Shown here: piece by piece, positions 34,666-45,336 of the stretch | How the letters are laid out: the number at the start of each line of letters is the position of its first letter | Position numbering within the stretch: the first letter of the stretch is position 1 | NCBI RefSeq assembly: GCF_005222785.1 | Contig: NZ_STGH01000003.1 | Location: 310,001 to 374,000 of the forward strand | Length of the DNA: 64,000 nt | Direction of reading: 5' to 3' | Source of the DNA: Rhodobacter sp. SY28-1 | GTDB lineage: Bacteria; Pseudomonadota; Alphaproteobacteria; Rhodobacterales; Rhodobacteraceae | Position numbers and translations under genes: made by a program | The notes under the pieces: model-generated | Told to the model about the DNA's origin: nothing | The model's database searches: none | What the model saw: the letters and a program-made list of their open reading frames with translations, nothing else

Positions 34666-35199
34666 ATGTCCCTGCGTCTTGCCTTTGCCCTTTGCCTGGC
34701 CGCCGGTCCTGCCCTGGCCGAGATGACCCTGACCTCGCCCGATTTCGCCGATGGCGCGACGCTGCCTGCGGCGCAGGTCTTCAATGCCATGGGCTGCACG
34801 GGCGGCAATCTGTCGCCCGCACTGGAGTGGTCGGGCGCGCCCGAGGGGACGAAAAGCTACCTCCTGACCGCCTATGACCCGGATGCGCCGACGGGGTCGG
34901 GCTGGTGGCACTGGACGGTGGCGAACATCCCTGCCGGTGTGACGAGCCTCGCCGCCGGGGCCAGCGGCGCGGCGCTGCCAGATGGCGCGGTCGAAGGGCG
35001 GACGGATTTCGGGAGCCCCGGTTTTGGCGGGGCCTGCCCGCCGGAAGGCACGCCGCCGCACCGCTATGTCTTCACGGTCTACGCCATGCCCGAGGCGGCA
35101 CTGCCGCTGGACGGAAACGCCTCGGGCGCGATGTTCGGCTTCTATGCCAACGCGATGGCGTTGGATCGGGCGGTGCTGACGGCGACCTATGGCCGCTAG
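34666..35199 (+). CDS. YbhB/YbcL-family (PEBP, Raf kinase inhibitor-like) secreted protein
   Basis: 177 residues from the ATG at 34666 with an AAGGAG site 8 nt upstream. Signal peptide MSLRLAFALCLAAGPALA, then a phosphatidylethanolamine-binding-protein fold: TLTSPDFADGATLPAAQVFNAMGCTGGNLSPALEWSGAPEGTKSYLLTAYDPDAPTG (residues 20-76) and GSGWWHWTVANIP, then PPEGTPPHRYVFTVYAM, the anion-binding elements. Bacterial members have no settled function. Periplasmic location is expected. Confidence 0.85.
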   Translation: MSLRLAFALCLAAGPALAEMTLTSPDFADGATLPAAQVFNAMGCTGGNLSPALEWSGAPEGTKSYLLTAYDPDAPTGSGWWHWTVANIPAGVTSLAAGASGAALPDGAVEGRTDFGSPGFGGACPPEGTPPHRYVFTVYAMPEAALPLDGNASGAMFGFYANAMALDRAVLTATYGR

Positions 35200-35252
35200 G
35201 CTTGCAGCCGGTTGACGTAGCGTCTAGAGGGGCCGGAAAGGAGGCCCCTCCG

Positions 35253-35717
35253 TTGCGTTCCTTGGCTCGCGAGATCGACATCCCGCCCAGCTGGCTGGCG
35301 CTGCACATCGGCGCGGCCTGGATCTTGTCGTTGGTCTCGCCGGCCGTCTTCGGCGGCTGGGGCGCGGGCCTTGGAAAGCTTTTGGTCCTGATCGGCGTTG
35401 GGCTGATGGCCGCCGCCGTGGCGCAGATGGCGCTGGCGCGGACGACGGTGATCCCGCGCCGCAATCCGTCGTCTCTGGTGACCGGCGGGGTCTTCGCCTG
35501 GTCGCGCAACCCGATCTATCTGGCCGATGCGCTGATCCTGCTGGGCGCTGTCCTCTGGCTGGACGCGGTGCTGGCCCTTCCCCTGATCTTCAGTTTCGTC
35601 TGGCTGATCCAGTCCCGCTTCATTCGCGACGAGGAAGCGCGCCTGACCATGGCCTTCGGGCCAGAGTTCGACCTTTGGGCGGCGCGGACCCGTCGCTGGT
35701 TCGGGCGACGGGGGTAA
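35253..35717 (+). CDS. isoprenylcysteine carboxyl methyltransferase-family membrane protein
   Basis: 154 residues from TTG at 35253, supported by an AAAGGAGG site (35238-35245) at good spacing; no ATG or GTG fits. Three to four hydrophobic helices (WLALHIGAAWILSLVSPAVFGG, LLVLIGVGLMAAAVAQMAL, IYLADALILLGAVLWL, VLALPLIFSFVWLIQSRFI) and the family's SAM-binding tail: LVTGGVFAWSRNPIYLAD and DEEARLTMAFGPEFDLWAARTRRWF. In bacteria these ICMT/PEMT-like enzymes methylate small lipophilic or unknown substrates. Located 53 nt after the PEBP gene. Confidence 0.78.
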   Translation: MRSLAREIDIPPSWLALHIGAAWILSLVSPAVFGGWGAGLGKLLVLIGVGLMAAAVAQMALARTTVIPRRNPSSLVTGGVFAWSRNPIYLADALILLGAVLWLDAVLALPLIFSFVWLIQSRFIRDEEARLTMAFGPEFDLWAARTRRWFGRRG

Positions 35718-35742
35718 ATTGTGCTGCGGGCGCAAACGGGGT

Positions 35743-35770
35743 TTGAAATATTGTTGCGCGGTGATAAGTC
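35743..35770 (+). promoter_or_regulatory. candidate promoter of pntAB
   Basis: TTGAAA (-35) and TAAGTC (-10) with a 16-nt spacer, in an AT-richer patch of the 92-bp gap before pntA. The -10 match is weak. Confidence 0.35.
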
Positions 35771-35809
35771 CACTGGGTCAGTTTATGACTGCAAAACGAC
35801 AAGCGGGGG

Positions 35810-37390
35810 ATGCGGGTGAAGATAGGCGCTTTGACTGAGGTTTTCCCGGGCGAGAACCGGGTTGCGATGACGCCGGATTCGGCGGTGCAACTGGCGAAGC
35901 TGGGGCATGCGTCCTGCATCCAGTCCGGGGCGGGCGCGAAAGCCGGGTTCTCGGACGCGGCCTATGCGGCTGCGGGGGTCGAGGTGCTGCCGGATGCGGC
36001 CTCGGTGATCGCGGCGGCGGATGTGATCGTCAAGGTGCGGGGGCCGGATGCGACCGAGCTTGCCACCCTGTCGGACGGGCAGACGCTGATCTCGTTCTTC
36101 TGGCCCGCGCAGAATGCGGAACTTCTGGAAGCGGCGGCGAAGAAGAACCTCACCATCGTCGCGATGGACATGGTGCCGCGGATCAGCCGCGCGCAGAAGA
36201 TGGACGCGCTGTCGTCGATGGCCAACATCGCGGGCTACCGCGCAGTGATCGAGGCCGGGAACAACTTTGGCCGCTTCTTCACCGGACAGGTGACCGCGGC
36301 AGGCAAGGTGCCACCCGCCAAGGTGCTGATCGTTGGCGCTGGCGTCGCGGGCCTTGCGGCCATCGGGACCTCGACCAGCCTTGGTGCAATCACGCTTGCC
36401 TTCGACGTGCGGCCCGAAGTGGCCGAGCAGATTGAATCGATGGGGGCGGAGTTCGTCTATCTGGACTTTGCCGAACAGGCGCAGGACGGCGCGGCGACGG
36501 GGGGCTATGCGGCGCCCTCGTCCCCCGAGTTCCGCGAGGCGCAGCTGAAGAAGTTCCGGGAACTGGCGCCGGACATGGACATCGTCATCACCACCGCGCT
36601 GATCCCGGGCCGGCCTGCGCCGAAGCTCTGGACCGAGGACATGGTCAAGATGATGAAGCCGGGCTCGGTCATCGTCGATCTGGCGGCCGAACGTGGCGGC
36701 AACTGCGACCTGACGGTTCCGGACCAGAAGATCGTCACCGACAATGGCGTGACCATCGTCGGCTACACCGACTTCCCCAGCCGGATGGCGGCACAGGCCT
36801 CGACGCTCTACTCCACCAACATCCGTCACATGCTGACGGACCTGACGCCCAAGAAGGACGGCATCATCCTGCACAACATGGAGGATGACGTGATCCGGGG
36901 CGCGACCGCGGCGCATATGGGGGCGGTCACCTATCCGCCGCCACCGCCGAAGGTGCAGGCCATCGCGGCCGCGAAACCGAAGGAGAAAGCCAAGGAGCTG
37001 ACGCCCGAGGAACGCCGCGCCCAGGAAGTGGCTGCCTTCAAGGCGCAGACCCGGTCCCAAGTGGGCCTGCTCGCCATCGGCGGCGGCCTGATGCTGCTCG
37101 CGGGCCTTTACGCCCCGGCCAGCTTCATGAGCCACTTCATCGTCTTCGTGCTGGCGGTCTTCGTGGGCTTCCAGGTGATCTGGAACGTCTCGCATTCGCT
37201 GCACACGCCGCTGATGGCGGTGACGAACGCGATCTCGTCGATCATCATCCTGGGTGCCCTGATGCAGATCGGCTCGGGGTCCTTCCTCGTGATCCTGCTG
37301 GCCGCCCTTTCGGTCTTCATGGCCGGGATCAACATTTTCGGTGGCTTCATGGTCACCCGGCGCATGCTCGCCATGTTCCAGAAGTCGTAA
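35810..37390 (+). CDS. pntA: NAD(P) transhydrogenase subunit alpha
   Basis: Proton-translocating transhydrogenase subunit carrying the NAD(H) domain dI. 526 residues: [26 protein letters not shown] at the N terminus, the dinucleotide-binding loop [22 protein letters not shown], and the mobile loop region [20 protein letters not shown] Pro/Lys linker follows, then four C-terminal membrane helices from about residue 420 ([72 protein letters not shown]). This is the fused E. coli-type alpha subunit; some Rhodobacteraceae and Rhodospirillum split it into two proteins. Confidence 0.95.
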   Translation: MRVKIGALTEVFPGENRVAMTPDSAVQLAKLGHASCIQSGAGAKAGFSDAAYAAAGVEVLPDAASVIAAADVIVKVRGPDATELATLSDGQTLISFFWPAQNAELLEAAAKKNLTIVAMDMVPRISRAQKMDALSSMANIAGYRAVIEAGNNFGRFFTGQVTAAGKVPPAKVLIVGAGVAGLAAIGTSTSLGAITLAFDVRPEVAEQIESMGAEFVYLDFAEQAQDGAATGGYAAPSSPEFREAQLKKFRELAPDMDIVITTALIPGRPAPKLWTEDMVKMMKPGSVIVDLAAERGGNCDLTVPDQKIVTDNGVTIVGYTDFPSRMAAQASTLYSTNIRHMLTDLTPKKDGIILHNMEDDVIRGATAAHMGAVTYPPPPPKVQAIAAAKPKEKAKELTPEERRAQEVAAFKAQTRSQVGLLAIGGGLMLLAGLYAPASFMSHFIVFVLAVFVGFQVIWNVSHSLHTPLMAVTNAISSIIILGALMQIGSGSFLVILLAALSVFMAGINIFGGFMVTRRMLAMFQKS

Positions 37391-37403
37391 GGGAGCGCGC
37401 GTC

Positions 37404-38837
37404 ATGGCTTACGGATTTACCACGGCTGCCTATGTCGTTGCGGCTGTTCTCTTCATCCTCTCGCTGGGCGGGCTGTCCGGCCAGGAAAGCGCCAAGCGCG
37501 CGGTCTGGTACGGGATCGTCGGCATGGCGCTGGCGGTGGCGGCCACGCTTTACGGGCCGGGCTTCGGCCTCTGGTGGCTGTCGGTCGCCCTGATCGCGGG
37601 CGGCGGGGCCATCGGCTGGATCGTCGCCAAGCGCGTCCAGATGACCGAGATGCCGCAACTGGTGGCCGCGATGCACAGCCTCGTCGGCCTTGCGGCGGTG
37701 TTCATCGGCTTCAACACCCATATCGAGATGATCCGCATCGCCGGGATGGACGAGGCCGCGCGCTCTGCCTTGACCGGCTTTGCCGCGACCGTGGCGCACA
37801 AGACCGGGGTCGAGATCGCCATCCTGCGGATCGAGACCTTCCTGGGCGTCTTCATCGGCGCGGTGACCTTCACCGGCTCGGTCATCGCCTTCGGGAAACT
37901 GGCAGGCAAGGTTGACGGCAAGGCGACCAAGCTGCCGGGCGGGCATCTTCTGAACGCGGCGGCGGCGGCGATTTCGATCATCCTTCTGGTGGTCTACCTG
38001 CAGTCGGGCTCATCGCTGGCGCTGATCGTGATGACCTTGGCCGCGCTCTTCATCGGCTATCACCTGATCATGGGGATCGGCGGCGCGGACATGCCGGTCG
38101 TCGTTTCGATGCTGAACAGCTACTCGGGCTGGGCGGCGGCGGCGATCGGCTTTTCGCTGTCGAACGACCTTCTGATCGTCGTCGGCGCGCTGGTGGGTTC
38201 CTCGGGTGCGATCCTGTCCTACATCATGTGCAAGGCGATGAACCGGTCGTTCATCAGCGTGATTCTGGGCGGCTTTGGCGGCACCACCGGCCCGGCGATG
38301 GAAGTCACGGGCGAGCAGATCGCCATCGACGCCGAAGGTGTCGCGGCGGCGCTGAACGATGCCGACAGCATCATCATCATCCCGGGTTACGGCATGGCGG
38401 TGGCGCAGGCGCAGCAGTCGGTCAGCGAACTGACCCGCAAACTGCGCGCAAAGGGCAAGAACGTCCGCTTCGCGATCCACCCGGTCGCGGGGCGTCTGCC
38501 CGGCCACATGAACGTGCTTCTGGCCGAAGCGAAGGTCCCCTACGACATCGTGCTGGAGATGGACGAGATCAACGAGGACTTCCCAGAGACCGACGTGGCC
38601 ATCGTCATCGGCTCGAACGACATCGTGAACCCCGCCGCGCAGGAAGACCCGAACAGCCCCATCGCCGGGATGCCGGTGCTGGAGTGCTGGAAGGCGAAGC
38701 AGGTCTTCGTTTCCAAGCGCGGGCAGGGGACGGGCTATTCGGGGATCGAGAACCCGCTGTTCTACAAGGAGAACACGCGGATGTTCTATGGCGATGCGAA
38801 GAAGTCGCTGGATGCCCTCTTGCCGATGATCGAGTGA
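37404..38837 (+). CDS. pntB: NAD(P) transhydrogenase subunit beta
   Basis: 477 residues. Eight or nine membrane helices in the first 270 residues form dII, the proton channel ([15 protein letters not shown] ... [28 protein letters not shown]). The soluble NADP(H)-binding dIII has [47 protein letters not shown] and the [31 protein letters not shown] end (about 443-470). The ATG at 37404 has GGGAG upstream and lies 13 nt after pntA. The complex supplies NADPH using proton-motive force. Confidence 0.96.
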   Translation: MAYGFTTAAYVVAAVLFILSLGGLSGQESAKRAVWYGIVGMALAVAATLYGPGFGLWWLSVALIAGGGAIGWIVAKRVQMTEMPQLVAAMHSLVGLAAVFIGFNTHIEMIRIAGMDEAARSALTGFAATVAHKTGVEIAILRIETFLGVFIGAVTFTGSVIAFGKLAGKVDGKATKLPGGHLLNAAAAAISIILLVVYLQSGSSLALIVMTLAALFIGYHLIMGIGGADMPVVVSMLNSYSGWAAAAIGFSLSNDLLIVVGALVGSSGAILSYIMCKAMNRSFISVILGGFGGTTGPAMEVTGEQIAIDAEGVAAALNDADSIIIIPGYGMAVAQAQQSVSELTRKLRAKGKNVRFAIHPVAGRLPGHMNVLLAEAKVPYDIVLEMDEINEDFPETDVAIVIGSNDIVNPAAQEDPNSPIAGMPVLECWKAKQVFVSKRGQGTGYSGIENPLFYKENTRMFYGDAKKSLDALLPMIE

Positions 38838-38845
38838 AATAAGTA

Positions 38846-38866
38846 GGGCGGGCAAATTGCCCGCCC
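38846..38866. terminator. terminator between pntB and typA
   Basis: GGGCGGGC paired with GCCCGCCC around an AAATT loop in the 36-bp convergent gap. The U-runs are short and interrupted on both strands, so efficiency is uncertain. Confidence 0.6.
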
Positions 38867-38873
38867 TTCCGTC

Positions 38874-40691
<1,818 letters not shown>

Positions 40692-40754
40692 GGGGTCCGT
40701 TCCTGTAGGGTTGGCGCGCCCTTACAGGAGTTTCGCGCGGCTGGCCAGAGGCTG

Positions 40755-41357
40755 TCAGGCGGCGATATAGCGGTCGCGGCGGTGGTTGACGGCCAGGAAC
40801 AGCGAAAAGACGGCAGCGCCGAGAAAGCTGTAGGCCAGGGTGTCGAAGGGCAGGATCAGCGCGGCGGCGCCGAAGATCACCACGTCGGACAAAAGCTGCG
40901 CATGACCTGCCGGAAAGCCGGTGCGGTCCTGGAGTTCGATCCACAGGACCGACAGCCCGCCGAAACTGCCGCCGTGGCGGATGGCGGCAAGGGCCGCGAT
41001 GCCGAAGAGCAGGCCGAAGAGGATGGCGGCCACGGTGGGCTCGATCCGGCCAAGTTCGATCCAGTTCGGCAGGACGGCGACGAGCGCGGAAAGTGCGGCA
41101 GTGGTGACCAGCGTCTTCAGGGCAAACTTCGCCCCCATCCTGCGCCAGGCGAGGCCGAGGAAGGGCAGGGTGACTGCGAAGTAGACGGCGGGGAAGGGCA
41201 GGCCGGTCATATGGGCGATCAGCACCGCAAGGCCGGTGGTCTGGCCGGTGACAAAACCCATATGGGTCAGGATATGCATGCCAAGCGCGGCCATGGTGAC
41301 GCCGAAGGCGATGCCCTGGGCATCATCAAGACTGCTGTGGTGCGTGGCGGGTTTCAT
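40755..41357 (-). CDS. YitT-family membrane protein
   Basis: 200-residue protein with about six hydrophobic helices ([126 protein letters not shown]). The TGQTTG and [11 protein letters not shown] turns match the YitT/DUF161 family. Function unknown. Its promoter region is covered by a strong palindrome 24-52 nt upstream, so it is probably tightly regulated. Confidence 0.82.
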   Translation of the reverse strand: MKPATHHSSLDDAQGIAFGVTMAALGMHILTHMGFVTGQTTGLAVLIAHMTGLPFPAVYFAVTLPFLGLAWRRMGAKFALKTLVTTAALSALVAVLPNWIELGRIEPTVAAILFGLLFGIAALAAIRHGGSFGGLSVLWIELQDRTGFPAGHAQLLSDVVIFGAAALILPFDTLAYSFLGAAVFSLFLAVNHRRDRYIAA

Positions 41358-41380
41358 GGGTGCACTCTAGCATCGACCCG

Positions 41381-41409
41381 CCATTAGGTCAATATATATG
41401 ACCTAATGG
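41381..41409 (-). promoter_or_regulatory. operator-like palindrome at the yitT promoter
   Basis: Perfect 11-bp arms CCATTAGGTCA and TGACCTAATGG flank a 7-nt A/T-only spacer (41392-41398). On the minus strand the spacer supplies a TATATT -10 candidate ending about 35 nt before the yitT ATG, so a dimeric repressor bound here would block initiation. No regulator gene is adjacent. Confidence 0.65.
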
Positions 41410-41722
41410 CATGCAACACCATTCCCAGGCCCGAATTGTCGATCAGTTGGCGACGAGCGACCTTGCTATCCAAGATTGTTGAAACACAACCAAAGAATGC
41501 ATTAACGAAATTTTAGTAAAGTTTAATGCAGTCGAAAGAAATAAAATTCCAGACCTGTGAAACTTTCCCGGTGGACCGCTCGTATCTCTGAGCACGGATC
41601 GAATGAACGGTCCGGGATCGCGGGTCTGGCAAGGTGGGTCTGGGGCGTCACACCGGTCCACGGAAAGCCAAGGCGAACGGGGCCCGCCGGTCACCACGAC
41701 GTTTGCGCAGAAAGGTGTTGCC
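41410..41722 (+). other. AT-rich intergenic region upstream of the Asp-Val repeat gene
   Basis: 313 bp with no credible gene. The part from about 41440 to 41560 is strikingly AT-rich for this genome. It contains an inverted repeat GCATTAA/TTAATGC with 17-nt spacing (41499-41529) that encloses a TTAA-N7-TTAG, a loose match to the CtrA box, and a TAAAAT -10-like hexamer near 41541. The remainder (41560-41722) is a GC-rich leader ending in an AAAGGTG ribosome site. Confidence 0.45.
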
Positions 41723-42334
41723 ATGTGGTTTGAAGCAATTGGAAAGGTAAAGCAGTCGCAGCCTGGAAAGTTCATCCTGGGCTGCACCGGCGCCTCTGCC
41801 ATCATCCTTGCCGTCGGGTTGACGGCCGTTCCGGTTCAGGCTGGTCTGCTGGACGGGCTTGGTGTCGATGTCGATGTTGGCAAGGGCGGCGTCGACGTGG
41901 ACGTTGACCTCGGTCCGGCCGATGTTGATGTCGATGTCGGGCTGGACCGGGGTGGCCTTGACGTCGGCGTGGACGTGGGCCTTGGCGGCGACGGCCCCGG
42001 AGGACCTGGAGTCAATCCTGGCGACCCGACGGGTCCTGGCGGTGTCATCGTCGATGACGACGGTCTGCGTCGGGCCGCGCGCAATGCCGTCGCGACGGGC
42101 GCCATGGCCTGTGCAAAGGACGGAAATGAGACCGCCTACAACGGCTTTCTGGTGCGCGACCGCAACGGCGCGGCTTTCGGCTGGATCCATGAGGCAACGG
42201 TTTCGCCCAACGGAAAGCTGGTTTCGGTCCGTCTGCAGACCTCCGGAAACTCCTGCTACAAGCTGTCGAACGCCAGCTTCCGCATCAAGGGTGACGAAGT
42301 CTGGACGAACGCCGACGCGATGAAATTCCGGTGA
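41723..42334 (+). CDS. secreted protein with Asp-Val repeat domain
   Basis: 203 residues from the ATG at 41723; an in-frame ATG at 41603 has no ribosome site. A membrane-crossing signal (GKFILGCTGASAIILAVGLTAVPVQA, about 15-40) precedes a low-complexity domain at about 45-90 of alternating Asp/Val with Gly breaks (GVDVDVGKGGVDVDVDLGPADVDVD), then a Gly/Pro-rich linker. The C-terminal domain (FLVRDRNGAAFGWIHEATVSPNGKLVSV) resembles a PRC-barrel-like beta fold and holds two cysteines. The repeats could form acidic beta-strands that bind cations. I do not recognise the family. A strong terminator follows. Confidence 0.7.
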   Translation: MWFEAIGKVKQSQPGKFILGCTGASAIILAVGLTAVPVQAGLLDGLGVDVDVGKGGVDVDVDLGPADVDVDVGLDRGGLDVGVDVGLGGDGPGGPGVNPGDPTGPGGVIVDDDGLRRAARNAVATGAMACAKDGNETAYNGFLVRDRNGAAFGWIHEATVSPNGKLVSVRLQTSGNSCYKLSNASFRIKGDEVWTNADAMKFR

Positions 42335-42341
42335 AATGAAA

Positions 42342-42367
42342 GGGCCCGGCGCAGCAGCGCCGGGCCC
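42342..42367. terminator. bidirectional terminator between the Asp-Val gene and icd
   Basis: Perfect 11-bp stem GGGCCCGGCGC/GCGCCGGGCCC with an AGCA loop in the 55-bp convergent gap. The minus strand continues into TTTC, so icd is the better-served gene. Confidence 0.8.
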
Positions 42368-42389
42368 TGAAACTGAAGGCCGCGGGGTC

Positions 42390-43604
42390 TTAGCCCTTCA
42401 GCGCCTTGTTCAGGTATTCGTCCACCTTTTCCAGGTAGCCCATCGTGGTCAGCCACTTCTGGTCCGGCCCTACAAGGAGGGCGAGGTCCTTGGTCATCCA
42501 GCCATCTTCCACGGCGTCCACGGTGACCTTCTCCAGCGTGGTGGCGAAACGCATCAGCGCCTCGTTGTTGTCCAGCGTCGCGCGGTGCTTGAGGCCCCCG
42601 GTCCAGGCGTAGATCGACGCGATGGAGTTGGTCGAGGTCGCCTTGCCCTTCTGATGCTCACGGTAGTGGCGGGTGACGGTGCCGTGGGCGGCCTCGGCTT
42701 CGACGATCTTGCCATCGGGGGTCATCAGGACCGAGGTCATCAGACCCAGCGAACCGAAGCCCTGCGCCACGATGTCGGACTGCACGTCGCCGTCATAGTT
42801 CTTGCAGGCCCAGACATAGCCGCCCGACCATTTCAGCGCCGAGGCGACCATGTCGTCGATCAGGCGGTGTTCGTAGGTAATGCCCTTGGCCTTGAACTTG
42901 TCGGCGAATTCCGCGTCGAAGATCTGCTGGAAGATGTCCTTGAAGCGCCCGTCATAGGCCTTGAGGATGGTGTTCTTGGTCGACAGATACACCGGCACCC
43001 CGCGCTGGAGGCCGTAGTTCAGCGAGGCGCGGGCGAAGTCGGTGATGCTGTCGTCAAGGTTGTACATGCCCATGTAAACGCCGGCGGAGGGGGCCGAGTA
43101 GACGTCCTTCTCGATCACCGTGCCGTCGTCGCCGACGAATTTCATCGTGAGCTTCCCTTTGCCGGGGAACTTGAAGTCGGTCGCGCGGTACTGGTCGCCA
43201 AAGGCGTGGCGGCCGACGACGATGGGCTGGGTCCAGTGCGGCACCAGGCGCGGCACATTCTTGCAGATGATCGGCTCGCGGAAGATCACGCCGCCCAGGA
43301 TGTTGCGGATCGTGCCGTTGGGCGATTTCCACATCTGCTTCAGGCCGAATTCCTCGACCCGCTGCTCGTCCGGGGTGATCGTCGCGCATTTGACGCCGAC
43401 GCCGTACTCTTTGATCGCGTTCGCCGCGTCGATGGTGATCTGGTCGTCGGTGCGGTCCCGCTCTTCGATCCCGAGGTCGTAGTATTTCAGGTCGATGTCG
43501 AGGTAGGGCAGGATCAGCTTTTGCTTGATGAAGTCCCAGATGATCCGGGTCATCTCGTCGCCGTCGAGCTCGACGACGGGGTTGGCTACCTTGATCTTCG
43601 ACAT
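42390..43604 (-). CDS. icd: isocitrate dehydrogenase (NADP-dependent)
   Basis: TCA-cycle enzyme converting isocitrate to 2-oxoglutarate with NADPH production. 404 residues from the ATG at 43602-43604, which has a consensus AGGAGG 6 nt upstream; an ATG 16 codons earlier lacks one. It is the eukaryote-like type II homodimeric form found in alphaproteobacteria: [69 protein letters not shown] and [30 protein letters not shown]. Monocistronic between terminators. Confidence 0.95.
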   Translation of the reverse strand: MSKIKVANPVVELDGDEMTRIIWDFIKQKLILPYLDIDLKYYDLGIEERDRTDDQITIDAANAIKEYGVGVKCATITPDEQRVEEFGLKQMWKSPNGTIRNILGGVIFREPIICKNVPRLVPHWTQPIVVGRHAFGDQYRATDFKFPGKGKLTMKFVGDDGTVIEKDVYSAPSAGVYMGMYNLDDSITDFARASLNYGLQRGVPVYLSTKNTILKAYDGRFKDIFQQIFDAEFADKFKAKGITYEHRLIDDMVASALKWSGGYVWACKNYDGDVQSDIVAQGFGSLGLMTSVLMTPDGKIVEAEAAHGTVTRHYREHQKGKATSTNSIASIYAWTGGLKHRATLDNNEALMRFATTLEKVTVDAVEDGWMTKDLALLVGPDQKWLTTMGYLEKVDEYLNKALKG

Positions 43605-43702
43605 ACGCGCCTCCTGTGGATTCGGTTGGAGGCTGCATAGCCGAAAAGCCACGGCTTGGGAAGTGCGGTATGCGATGGTATACCAAGGGATCGGTAGGGG
43701 GG

Positions 43703-44434
43703 CTAGGCCGTGATCACCTCAATAGGTGCGTAGGGGAAGTTCACGCCTGCCTCCTTGAGAGATGCAAGATGCGTCGCGACGTCGAGGCGAAAGTAGGCCG
43801 TTTGTCTAAAGGCGAACACCACCGGGGGTTCTGGCAAAGCGAAGCAAAGCCGGGTTGGTTCGATTTCCGATCGCACGTCGAATCCCACCGCACGGAGTTC
43901 GCGATCCGAGCCGTAGACCAATCCAGTTTCAAGGGGTTCAGGGCAGTCCTTTTGGGTTTCTTCACCCCGTTCTACCATCGTTCCATGAATGTGGTATTCG
44001 GGTTTTGGCACGCGCATGAAGGATGACTTCGCGTAGATGAGGGCGGAGTTGTCGGTGTTATGCCACTGTAAATGCTGACGCAGACGGCCAATCCGAAAGT
44101 CCCTAGACCTTTTGCCAAATGCTGCCGAAATCAACTGCACGTCGGAGATCGCCCCAATCGCAGATTCGCCGAGGAGTTCGAAGGCCTCTGAGGACAACAA
44201 GCAGAGATTGCACTGGCAGTCGAAGTAGAAGTGGAAGGGTCGAACAGCGTTTCGGGCAACGAGTTCCTTCGCTGGCGCAAGAAATTGCCGCCAGTCGCTA
44301 CCCATGGGCGGATGCGGGTCGATACCCCAGTTGTCCGGGATACCACCCAGAAGACTCTTTTCCCAGTCGATTGTGATGCCGACGCGCCCAAGAACAGAGT
44401 CACTTACTTTTGACGCAACGTATCTTGAGGTCAT
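43703..44434 (-). CDS. orphan hypothetical protein, 243 aa
   Basis: Starts with a clear GGAGG site 4 nt before the ATG. No signal peptide or membrane helix. Visible features: a Cys cluster [23 protein letters not shown] (about 70-92), aromatic-rich strands and a C-terminal [28 protein letters not shown]. The DNA is less GC-rich and uses rarer codons than its neighbours, suggesting recent acquisition. I do not recognise the family. The layout loosely recalls large cytosolic immunity-type proteins, but no toxin gene is adjacent, so that is only a guess. Confidence 0.65.
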   Translation of the reverse strand: MTSRYVASKVSDSVLGRVGITIDWEKSLLGGIPDNWGIDPHPPMGSDWRQFLAPAKELVARNAVRPFHFYFDCQCNLCLLSSEAFELLGESAIGAISDVQLISAAFGKRSRDFRIGRLRQHLQWHNTDNSALIYAKSSFMRVPKPEYHIHGTMVERGEETQKDCPEPLETGLVYGSDRELRAVGFDVRSEIEPTRLCFALPEPPVVFAFRQTAYFRLDVATHLASLKEAGVNFPYAPIEVITA

Positions 44435-44467
44435 TGATCCTCCGAGATATAGGCAAAAATGGCTGCA

Positions 44468-45058
44468 TTACGCAAACCAGGGCCGGGCTTTCGCTCTGAC
44501 CCACTCCCACAACGCAGGCGCGCCCTTGGCGATCTTGGAGCCTACGCGGGATTCCAGCTGGTCGTAGGTCACGTTGTAGGTCGCCCAGGTCCCACCGCCC
44601 GACATGAGGTTCGCCATCACCGGCTGGATGCGGTCGAGCGACTTGGCGAAACGTGCGTCGGCGGTCTCGGCGGCCTCGAACTCCTCCCAAAGCGTGCGCA
44701 GGCTGGTGGCAAGGTCGGGGGGCAACAGACCGAAGATGCGGTCGGCGGCTTTTGCCTCGGCGGCTTGCGTCTCGACGCTCGCATGCGCCTGGCCGTTCTG
44801 CGAATGGATCGGGACGTCGCCCACGTCGATCTCCACCAGGTCGTGGATCAACAGCATCCGGATCACCCGGTTGATGTCCACGCCCGGCCCGGCCTGATCG
44901 GCCAAGACCAGTGCATATAGCGCGAGGTGCCAGGAATGTTCGCCCGAGTTCTCCAGCCGCGACCCATCGACCGTGGTCGTGGCGCGCATGACATGTTTCA
45001 GCCGGTCGGCCTCGTTCAGGAAGGCGAACTGGGCCTCAAGCCGGTCGGTCACGGTCAA
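44468..45058 (-). CDS. HD-domain hydrolase (YfbR/HDDC2-like)
   Basis: 196 residues. HD-superfamily metal site visible as SGEHSWHLALYALVLAD (first His), MLLIHDLVEIDVGDVP (His-Asp) and a later Asp in AKSLDRIQPVM. This matches the HDDC2/YfbR group of 5'-deoxynucleotidases acting on dNMPs. It overlaps the 93-residue gene by 4 nt. Together with that gene and an alpha/beta hydrolase it forms a three-gene minus-strand unit divergent from iscR. Nucleotidase activity is by family similarity. Confidence 0.82.
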   Translation of the reverse strand: MTVTDRLEAQFAFLNEADRLKHVMRATTTVDGSRLENSGEHSWHLALYALVLADQAGPGVDINRVIRMLLIHDLVEIDVGDVPIHSQNGQAHASVETQAAEAKAADRIFGLLPPDLATSLRTLWEEFEAAETADARFAKSLDRIQPVMANLMSGGGTWATYNVTYDQLESRVGSKIAKGAPALWEWVRAKARPWFA

Positions 45059-45336
45059 TGACCAGAGCCGATCGGTTCGATCTCGGGCGGGGCTTCCGGA
45101 GCTTCGGGCGCGACACCGCCGCCCCGCTTGGCGGCGAGCGCGCGTTCCAGGAACTCGCGGCCCCGGCGTTCGGCCAGGCGGACGCGGATCGAGGTCATGT
45201 AGGCCTCCTGAAAGGTCGGCGAGGCCGCCATCAGGATCTCGCTGACCTTTTCGTAGAACCGGTCGTCGCCCAGTTCGGCCTCGGCGGCCAGCACGTCGTC
45301 GGCCAGCTTGTCGGCCATCATCTGCAGCGCGGACAT
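45055..45336 (-). CDS. small conserved helical protein, 93 aa
   Basis: Mostly helical and charged: MSALQMMADKLADDVLAAEAELGDDRFYEKVSEILMAASPTFQEAYMTSIRVRLAERRGREFLERALAAKRGG (residues 1-73), ending in a Pro/Glu tail. No signal, membrane helix or known motif. It overlaps the alpha/beta hydrolase stop by 1 nt and the HD gene by 4 nt, so all three are translated together. Function unknown. Confidence 0.7.
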   Translation of the reverse strand: MSALQMMADKLADDVLAAEAELGDDRFYEKVSEILMAASPTFQEAYMTSIRVRLAERRGREFLERALAAKRGGGVAPEAPEAPPEIEPIGSGH

